NCBI RefSeq assembly: GCF_000253255.1
Contig: NC_015583.1
Location: 1,097,603 to 1,161,602, forward strand
Source of the DNA: Novosphingobium sp. PP1Y
GTDB taxonomy: Bacteria > Pseudomonadota > Alphaproteobacteria > Sphingomonadales > Sphingomonadaceae
Direction: 5' to 3'
Length of the DNA stretch: 64,000 nt
A program made the position numbers and the translations under genes. Position 1 is the first letter of the stretch. Each line of letters starts with the position of its first letter. This document shows positions 58,972 to 64,000 of the stretch, in pieces. A model generated the notes under the pieces. It was not told where the DNA came from. It saw nothing but the letters and a program-made list of their open reading frames with translations, and did no database searches.

Positions 58972-60008
58972 TCGTCCGCTCCATCCTCCTTGCGCTGACG
59001 CTGCTGGTTGCCGGGTGCGCACGCCCGGCGCCGGAGGGCGTGACAGAGCTTTCCTATGCCAGTCCCTATGGCCCCAACCACCCGTTCAGCAAGGCGGACC
59101 AGGCCTGGATGGACTGGGTTGCGCGCGTATCCAAGGGCACCTTGCGCATCCGGCCCAACTGGTCAGGCTCGTTGCTGTCTTCGGACATGTCGATGGAGGA
59201 ACTGCGGCACGGCGTGGCCGACATCGGCCTGATCACGCCGATCTATTCGCGCGGCGGTACGCACCTGACCCGCATCCAGGCCGGATTCTATTCTAGCGCG
59301 GAATCGATGCCGTCGCAGCTGGCGCTATTCGATTGCATGCTGGCCAGCAGCCCGCAACTTGCCTCCGAGCTACACGGCCTCAAGGTGCTGGCGGTGCAGG
59401 GCGGCCCGTCGCTGGGGATCGTCACGCGAAACCGCGCGCTGCACAGCCTGGATGATATCAAGGGGCTGCGCATTCGTGCGCCGACAGAGCTTCTGACCGT
59501 GCTGGGGTCGCTGGGCGCCGACCCGGTCAACATGCCGATGAACGAGGTCTATTCCGCGCTGGCCAAGGGCGTGATCGATGGCGTGGTTGCACCTGCGGAC
59601 ACGTTCCGCTCGCTCCATTTCGCCGAAGTGGCAAGCTATTACAGCACCTTGCGCATTCCGCGCGGGGCCTATCCCTCGCGCGCGATGGGTGAGGCGCAGT
59701 GGAATGCCCTGTCGGAGCAGCAGCGGGACATCCTGCAGCGCGGTGTTGCGGTGTGGCAGGATGCGTTGATGCAGGAACTCAAGGTGGCCTGGCAGAAGGG
59801 CTATGACGAGGCCGTTCACAGCGGCGTTGCCATCTCGGGCATGAGCGATGCCGACCAGCGCCGCTTCGATGCGCTTTATCTCCAGGATGCAGAGCGCAAC
59901 GCCAGGGGGCTGGATCGCTTCGGGATCGACGGGCTGGCCGTGTTCCGCACGGCGCGCGCCAGCATCGCGGCAAGAGACCAAGTTCGCTGCAGCAAACAGG
60001 GGGAGTAA
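58968..60008 (+). CDS. TRAP transporter substrate-binding lipoprotein (DctP)
   Basis: The 346-residue protein starts at a GTG overlapping the previous stop (GTGA). The signal peptide ends in LLVAGC, so it is a lipoprotein; most DctP proteins are soluble, so this one is tethered. Family segments: LSYASPYGPNHPFSKADQAWMDWV, LRHGVADIGLITP, LKVLAVQGGPSLGI, GLRIRAPTELLTVLGSLGADPVNMPMNEVYSALAKGVIDGVVAP, and a late Arg region for the carboxylate. It feeds the DctQM permease encoded four genes upstream. Confidence 0.88.
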   Translation: MIVRSILLALTLLVAGCARPAPEGVTELSYASPYGPNHPFSKADQAWMDWVARVSKGTLRIRPNWSGSLLSSDMSMEELRHGVADIGLITPIYSRGGTHLTRIQAGFYSSAESMPSQLALFDCMLASSPQLASELHGLKVLAVQGGPSLGIVTRNRALHSLDDIKGLRIRAPTELLTVLGSLGADPVNMPMNEVYSALAKGVIDGVVAPADTFRSLHFAEVASYYSTLRIPRGAYPSRAMGEAQWNALSEQQRDILQRGVAVWQDALMQELKVAWQKGYDEAVHSGVAISGMSDADQRRFDALYLQDAERNARGLDRFGIDGLAVFRTARASIAARDQVRCSKQGE

Positions 60009-60013
60009 GCGCA

Positions 60014-60985
60014 ATGAAGGGGATCTTCGCAAGGTCGACGCTGGCCGCCATGGTACTGTGCCTGGCGCATACGGGGACGGCACTGGCCGAAACCGGCGGT
60101 GTCGACCGGATCATCGGGGACCCAGCGGGTACGGGGCCGTATCCGGCGATTGCGCAAGTGCGCGCCGATGCGCCCGGCTATACCCTCTACCGGCCCGCAC
60201 AGTTGCCCGCGCAGCCGCTGCCGCTGGTGCTGTGGGGCAACGGCGGCTGCCGGGACAACGGCCTTTCGGCCAGCCATCTGCTGCGCGAAGTGGCCAGCCA
60301 TGGCTATGTGATCATAGCCAATGGTTCGGCCCGGCAGGAACGCGATGTGCTGGATGCGGTGCCGGAAAAGAACGGGCCGACACCGCCGCCCGGCGGACGG
60401 CCCACGGTGATTGCTCGTTCCACGCCCGATGAGACCAGCGTGACGCATCTGCTTGCCGCGATCGACTGGGCCATGGCGCATAGCGCGCTGCCGGGCGATG
60501 CGCTGGCCGGGCACATCGATACCACCCGCGTGGCCGTGATGGGGCACAGTTGTGGCGGTCTGCAGGCCATTGCCGCTGGCGGCGATCCGCGCATTTCCAC
60601 CGTCGTCGCCTTCAACAGCGGCATCTACGACCGTTCCAACGGGTTCGAGCAGGATGTGCGTCTGGAGAAGACCGATCTTGCCAGACTGCACACCTCCATC
60701 GCCTATATTCTGGGCGGGCCGCAGGATGTCGCCTTCCCCAACGGGATGGACGACTTTGACCGTATCGATCGCCTGCCCGTTCTGGCAGCCAGCCTGCCGA
60801 TCGGGCACGGCGGCACCTTCATGCTGGAGAACGGCGGTATCTGGGCACAGATCGGGACGGCCTGGCTAAATTGGCAGATCAACCGCGATCCGAAGGCCGC
60901 ACGCTGGTTCGTCGGCCCCGATTGCACCCTTTGTACCGCGCCCGGCTGGACCGTCGAACGCAAGAACTTTCCGGAAGCACAATGA
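60014..60985 (+). CDS. Secreted alpha/beta hydrolase
   Basis: The 323-residue protein has a signal peptide (MKGIFARSTLAAMVLCLAHT, then GTALA). The fold is that of dienelactone hydrolase/chlorophyllase-like enzymes: PLVLWGNGGCRDNG (oxyanion region), nucleophile Ser in AVMGHSCGGLQ, Asp in LGGPQDVAF and His in IGHGGTF. The C-terminus has two cysteines (CTLC). It lies six bases after the TRAP binding protein gene. A broken paralogue is at 49012-49325. It likely hydrolyses an ester in the periplasm; substrate unknown. Confidence 0.85.
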   Translation: MKGIFARSTLAAMVLCLAHTGTALAETGGVDRIIGDPAGTGPYPAIAQVRADAPGYTLYRPAQLPAQPLPLVLWGNGGCRDNGLSASHLLREVASHGYVIIANGSARQERDVLDAVPEKNGPTPPPGGRPTVIARSTPDETSVTHLLAAIDWAMAHSALPGDALAGHIDTTRVAVMGHSCGGLQAIAAGGDPRISTVVAFNSGIYDRSNGFEQDVRLEKTDLARLHTSIAYILGGPQDVAFPNGMDDFDRIDRLPVLAASLPIGHGGTFMLENGGIWAQIGTAWLNWQINRDPKAARWFVGPDCTLCTAPGWTVERKNFPEAQ

Positions 60986-62136
60986 GCAAACCACTCCACG
61001 GCATTCGCGTTGCCGATTTCAGCCACATCATGGCCGGCCCCTATGCCACGCACCTCCTGTGCCTGCTGGGCGCCGAGGTAATCAAGATCGAACCCAAGCA
61101 CGGCGACGGGTTTCGCAACTACGGCGGTGATCGCAGGTATGACGGCATGGCCCCGGCCTTCATCGCGGCCAATGCCGGCAAGAAGTCCATCGCGCTGGAC
61201 CTGAAAGACCCCGAAGACGCGAAACTTGCGCGTGAAATCGTGGGCCGCTGCGATGTACTGATCGAGAACTTCCGGCCCGGCGTCATGGCGCGTCTAGGCC
61301 TCGACTATGAAACGGTGCGCAGTTTCAACCCGGAGATCGTCTACTGCTCCGTCTCGGGTTACGGCCAGGACGGCCCGCAGCGCGATTGGCCGGCGATCGA
61401 CAACATCGTCCAGGCCACCAGCGGCATGATGCTGCTGAGCGGTAGCGAGGACGACGATCCGATCCGCGTGGGCTTTCCCATCGTCGATACCCTGACGGGC
61501 CAATCCGCCGCCATCGCCATTCTTTCCGCCACGGTGCGCCGGATGCGGGGTGAGGGCGGCAGCTATATCGACGTGTCGATGTTCGATGCGGCGCTGGCGT
61601 TCATGACATCGGCGCTGACCCCCTTCACGGTCACCGGCAAGTCGATGCCGCGCCTTGGCAACACGGGGTATTCCGGCCTGCCCACGGCGTCGCTGTTCAG
61701 CGCGCGCGATGGCCGCGAAGTGTCGCTGGGGGTGGTGCAGCCCAACCAGTTCGCGGCCCTCGCGCGCTTCGTGGGCCGGGAAGACTGGCTTGAAGACGAG
61801 CGCTTCGCGACGCCCGACGCACGGCGCGCCAACTTCGATGCGATGAAGGCCCAGCTGTCCGATGTGATCGCAACGCGCGATGCGGCCGATTGGGAATCGG
61901 GCATGAGCGCCGCGGGCATTCCCTGCGGGATGGTGCGCAAGGTGGAAGAAGCCGTCAGCCTTGCCGGGCCAGGCGCCATGCTCGAACTCGATGGGCCCGG
62001 GCTGCCCTCGCAAGGGCCGGTCTCGATCCCCAACGCGGGCTTTCGCATGCAGCCGGAAGGGCCGGGCACGCAGGCGCCGCCGCCCATTTTGGACGCCGAT
62101 CGCGCCGCCATTCTGGAGTGGCTGGCGAAAGAGTGA
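60982..62136 (+). CDS. Class III CoA-transferase (CaiB/BaiF family)
   Basis: The 384-residue protein has normal length for the family. Landmarks: IRVADFSHIMAGPYATHLLCLLGAEVIKIEP, DLKDPEDAKLA, VLIENFRPGVMARLGLDYE, the catalytic D169 in FPIVDTLTG, and GGSYIDVSMFDAAL. The last third contains the small-domain ending. ATG overlaps the hydrolase stop (ATGA). It is the second CoA-transferase of the operon besides the double-length one, so two different acids, or a forward and a recycling step, are possible. Confidence 0.92.
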   Translation: MSKPLHGIRVADFSHIMAGPYATHLLCLLGAEVIKIEPKHGDGFRNYGGDRRYDGMAPAFIAANAGKKSIALDLKDPEDAKLAREIVGRCDVLIENFRPGVMARLGLDYETVRSFNPEIVYCSVSGYGQDGPQRDWPAIDNIVQATSGMMLLSGSEDDDPIRVGFPIVDTLTGQSAAIAILSATVRRMRGEGGSYIDVSMFDAALAFMTSALTPFTVTGKSMPRLGNTGYSGLPTASLFSARDGREVSLGVVQPNQFAALARFVGREDWLEDERFATPDARRANFDAMKAQLSDVIATRDAADWESGMSAAGIPCGMVRKVEEAVSLAGPGAMLELDGPGLPSQGPVSIPNAGFRMQPEGPGTQAPPPILDADRAAILEWLAKE

Positions 62137-62163
62137 CGGCACAGCGGCATGGCATTTGGGGCG

Positions 62164-62192
62164 TTGTACACGTCAACCAGAATTGCTATTAT
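62164..62192 (+). promoter_or_regulatory. Possible internal promoter before the aldehyde dehydrogenase gene
   Basis: TTGTAC (62164-62169) and TATTAT (62187-62192) are 17 bases apart in the 86-base gap, the only real gap inside the operon. The -10 box is good, the -35 weak. GGGAG lies just before the next gene. Confidence 0.3.
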
Positions 62193-62222
62193 GTATAGCG
62201 AAATCCCTGGGAGAGTTCTCGT

Positions 62223-63620
62223 ATGAAGTTCGAACGCATCAACCCGCTTACCGGCGAGGTGGCCTCCAGCGCCGAGGCCATGACCGCCGGGCAGATGCCC
62301 GCCATTGCCGCGCGCGCAGCTGCCGCGCAGCCGGCCTGGGCGGCGCTGGGACCAAACGCGCGCCGCGCGGTGCTGCTCAAGGCCGCCGATGCGCTGGAAG
62401 CGCGCAAGGATGCCTTCGTCGACGCCATGATGGGCGAGATCGGCGCGACGGCGGGCTGGGCCATGTTCAACCTCGGCCTGGCCGCGGGCATCGTGCGCGA
62501 GGCTGCCGCTCTCACCACCCAGATCGCCGGTGAAGTCATCCCGTCTGACAAGCCGGGCTGCCTTGCCATGGCGATCAAGGAACCGGTGGGCGTGATCCTG
62601 GGCATTGCGCCGTGGAATGCGCCGATCATCCTGGGCGTGCGCGCGATTGCCGTGCCGCTGGCGTGCGGCAATGCGGTGATCCTCAAGGCCAGCGAGCAGT
62701 GCCCGCGCACGCACGCCCTGATCATCGAGGCGTTCTCCGAGGCCGGCTTCCCCGAGGGCGTGGTCAACGTCGTCACCAACGCTCCGCAGGATGCGGCGGA
62801 CGTGGTGGGCGCCCTGATCGACGCACCCGAGGTGAAGCGCATCAACTTCACCGGTTCCACCGCCGTTGGCCGCATCATCGCCACGCGTGCCGCCTGGCTG
62901 CTCAAGCCCTGCCTGCTAGAACTGGGCGGCAAGGCGCCGTTCGTCGTGCTGGAGGATGCCGACCTTGACGAGGCGGTGAAGGCCGCTGCCTTCGGCGCGT
63001 TCATGAACCAAGGGCAGATCTGCATGTCCACCGAACGCATCATCGTGGTGGAAGCCGTGGCCGATGCCTTCGCCGAAAAGTTCGCGGCCAAGGTAGGTTC
63101 GATGGCCACCGGCGATCCGCGCGAAGGCAAGACCCCGTTGGGCGCCGTGGTGGATCGCAAGACCGTGAACCACGTCAACGCGCTGATCGAAGACGCGGTT
63201 GCGAAGGGCGCCACGTTGCTCAGCGGAGGCACCGCCGACAGCGTGCTGATGCCGGCCACCGTCGTCGACGGCGTGACCGATGCGATGAACCTCTATCGCG
63301 ACGAGAGCTTCGGCCCGGTCGTCGCGATGATCCGCGCGCGTGACGAAGCCCACGCCATCGAACTGGCCAACGATACCGAATATGGCCTGTCGGCAGCGGT
63401 CTTTACCCGCGATACGGCGCGCGGTCTGGGCGCTGCCCGCCAGATCAAGTCGGGCATCTGCCACGTCAACGGCCCGACGGTCCATGACGAGGCGCAAATG
63501 CCGTTCGGCGGCGTGGGCGCATCCGGCTATGGCCGCTTCGGTGGCCGCCAAGGCATTGACAGCTTTACCGATACCCGCTGGATTACGGTGGAGACGCAGG
63601 CCGGACATTATCCGATCTGA
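62223..63620 (+). CDS. NAD(P)-dependent aldehyde dehydrogenase
   Basis: The 465-residue enzyme has all family motifs: GIAPWNAPIILGVRAIAVPLACGNAVILKASEQCP (cofactor site), NFTGSTAVGR, the general base Glu in LLELGGKAPFVVLEDADLD, the nucleophile Cys in FMNQGQICMSTERI, and ESFGPVVAM. It is closest in pattern to vanillin/salicylaldehyde dehydrogenases. It should oxidise an aldehyde formed in the pathway to the acid that a CoA-transferase can activate. A candidate promoter lies upstream. GGGAGAG precedes the ATG. Confidence 0.93.
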   Translation: MKFERINPLTGEVASSAEAMTAGQMPAIAARAAAAQPAWAALGPNARRAVLLKAADALEARKDAFVDAMMGEIGATAGWAMFNLGLAAGIVREAAALTTQIAGEVIPSDKPGCLAMAIKEPVGVILGIAPWNAPIILGVRAIAVPLACGNAVILKASEQCPRTHALIIEAFSEAGFPEGVVNVVTNAPQDAADVVGALIDAPEVKRINFTGSTAVGRIIATRAAWLLKPCLLELGGKAPFVVLEDADLDEAVKAAAFGAFMNQGQICMSTERIIVVEAVADAFAEKFAAKVGSMATGDPREGKTPLGAVVDRKTVNHVNALIEDAVAKGATLLSGGTADSVLMPATVVDGVTDAMNLYRDESFGPVVAMIRARDEAHAIELANDTEYGLSAAVFTRDTARGLGAARQIKSGICHVNGPTVHDEAQMPFGGVGASGYGRFGGRQGIDSFTDTRWITVETQAGHYPI

Positions 63621-63663
63621 TAGTCTTGGCGGTATAGAGGGACAGGAAAAGGTCACGTCGAGC

Positions 63664-63847
63664 ATGAAAGCCGCTTGCAGTCTGGCCTTGGCCGTTCTGG
63701 CCCTCAATGCAACGGCCCTGTCGGCGGCGGCCTCCGACGCCGCAGGGCCTGCTGCCGCCAGGCCGGAACTGGACTTTGCCTTTTCCGCCGAAGTTGAGGT
63801 CGGGCCGGCGGTGGAAGTCGGCGATGCCGCAGATGGCCGCAGGCGGT
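63664..63847 (+). pseudogene. Exported DUF3237-family protein, 5' part, cut by IS copy C
   Basis: The gene starts at the ATG at 63664. A signal peptide (MKAACSLALAVLALNATALS) is followed by LDFAFSAEVEVGPAVEVGDA and then ADGRRR, the start of DUF3237 domains, which normally continue as IIPITGG and run another 120 residues. The frame enters the terminal repeat of an IS6 copy at 63848 and stops 35 bases later. DUF3237 genes are frequent in aromatic and terpenoid degradation clusters. It is the last gene of the operon. Its 3' half is beyond the window, if it exists. Confidence 0.75.
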
Positions 63848-64000
63848 GGTTCTGTCGCAAACTTTGGCGTGATGTGAGATAGTTGGCGCAGTTTCGGCAT
63901 TCGGGGAAGAGATTGTTGTTCAAGGGTCGCCATTTCGAGGGCTCGCTGATCATGCTGTGCGTACGCTGGTACCTGGCCTACGGGTTGAGCCTGCGGGATC
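63848..64000 (+). mobile_element. IS6-family insertion sequence, copy C (5' part, runs off the window)
   Basis: It starts with GGTTCTGTCGCAAACTTTGG and is the inverted counterpart of copy A (46450-47266). After a few differences in the first 40 bases, the sequence is identical to copy A to the end of the window. Copies A and C therefore enclose 16.6 kb in inverted orientation, with transposase genes pointing outward. It interrupts the DUF3237 gene. Confidence 0.85.
63883..64000 (+). CDS. IS6-family transposase, N-terminal part (copy C)
   Basis: The visible 39 residues (AQFRHSGKRLLFKGRHFEGS onward) equal those of copy A. The start codon is TTG where copy A has ATG, and the ribosome binding site GAGAAGG is changed to GAGATAG. 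Expression should be weaker than that of copy A. The gene continues beyond the window. Confidence 0.75.
   Translation, partial: MAQFRHSGKRLLFKGRHFEGSLIMLCVRWYLAYGLSLRD

Noticed and set aside
57130..59022. Open frame of 630 codons on the minus strand
   Set aside because: Antisense to the HgdA-like gene and the CoA-transferase end; composition typical of a shadow frame and no family match.
1..64000. CRISPR arrays, tRNA and rRNA genes, integrase-tRNA attachment sites
   Set aside because: No regularly spaced repeats, no cloverleaf-like sequence with a TTCRA loop, and no ribosomal RNA core sequence were seen while reading both strands; short tRNAs could still be missed by eye.

Overview
The window looks like chromosomal DNA of an alphaproteobacterium of the Sphingomonadales (Novosphingobium/Sphingomonas type). 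The support is high GC with tightly ATGA-coupled operons, a TonB-receptor/ECF-sigma/FecR system, a Kdo-capsule locus typical of the group, a fatty acid 2-hydroxylase-like gene, and accessory catabolic cassettes bounded by IS6-family elements. The genus is an inference; no rRNA or tRNA gene is visible.

Layout. (1) 0-6.3 kb: 5' end of a secreted protein, a truncated serine recombinase, a three-gene export operon (ABC-type exporter with degenerate ATPase motifs, HlyD-like adaptor, TolC-like outer membrane factor), and a fatty acid hydroxylase. (2) 6.4-14.5 kb: first half of a surface-polysaccharide locus (SDR, LtaS-like sulfatase-fold enzyme, KpsS-like Kdo transferase, OafA-type acyltransferase), then a GGDEF protein and a lipoprotein. 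(3) 14.7-26.1 kb: one long leftward module: LIV-type ABC transporter (binding lipoprotein, LivH, and a LivM-LivG-LivF triple fusion), ECF sigma factor, FecR, STN-domain TonB receptor, and two M24-fold proteins that lack the metal ligands. (4) 26.3-35 kb: a catabolic cluster for an amide or N-heterocyclic compound: two FCD-type GntR regulators, AMI1-type amidase, SLC10-family transporter, HpxZ/AtzH-like protein, two CodA/AtzC-like amidohydrolases and a gamma-glutamyltransferase-fold HpxW-like enzyme. (5) 35-37.3 kb: outer membrane beta-barrel, small membrane protein, exported nucleoside-hydrolase-like protein. (6) 37.4-45.9 kb: second half of the capsule locus: PhyH and AspH dioxygenases, kdsA, kpsF, kdsB, a phosphatase-fold protein, KpsC-like Kdo transferase and a GT4 glycosyltransferase. 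(7) 46-49.3 kb: IS scrapyard: two IS6-family elements, ParDE toxin-antitoxin genes, a broken AbrB-type antitoxin gene, and the 3' stump of an alpha/beta hydrolase. (8) 49.3-63.8 kb: a 13.5-kb rightward operon behind a divergent GntR regulator: X-Pro peptidase/CocE hydrolase, CapA-like protein, TRAP transporter, two 2-hydroxyacyl-CoA-dehydratase-like subunits, a double-length and a single-length class III CoA-transferase, a secreted alpha/beta hydrolase, aldehyde dehydrogenase and a DUF3237 gene cut by another IS6 copy that runs off the window.

How the parts work together. KpsF, KdsA and KdsB would make CMP-Kdo for the KpsC/KpsS-type transferases that build a poly-Kdo linker for a capsule; the LtaS-like enzyme, acyltransferase and glycosyltransferase probably modify or extend the glycan. 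The 14.7-35 kb region reads as outer-membrane uptake with surface signalling, inner-membrane LIV uptake, and intracellular hydrolysis of C-N bonds. The 49-64 kb operon reads as exported hydrolysis, TRAP uptake of an organic acid, CoA transfer, a dehydratase-like step and aldehyde oxidation. No radical-enzyme activator ATPase, normally required by 2-hydroxyacyl-CoA dehydratases, is present in the window. The last operon and the ATPase-degenerate exporter are the strongest candidates for undescribed biology. Substrates of all catabolic modules are unknown from sequence alone.
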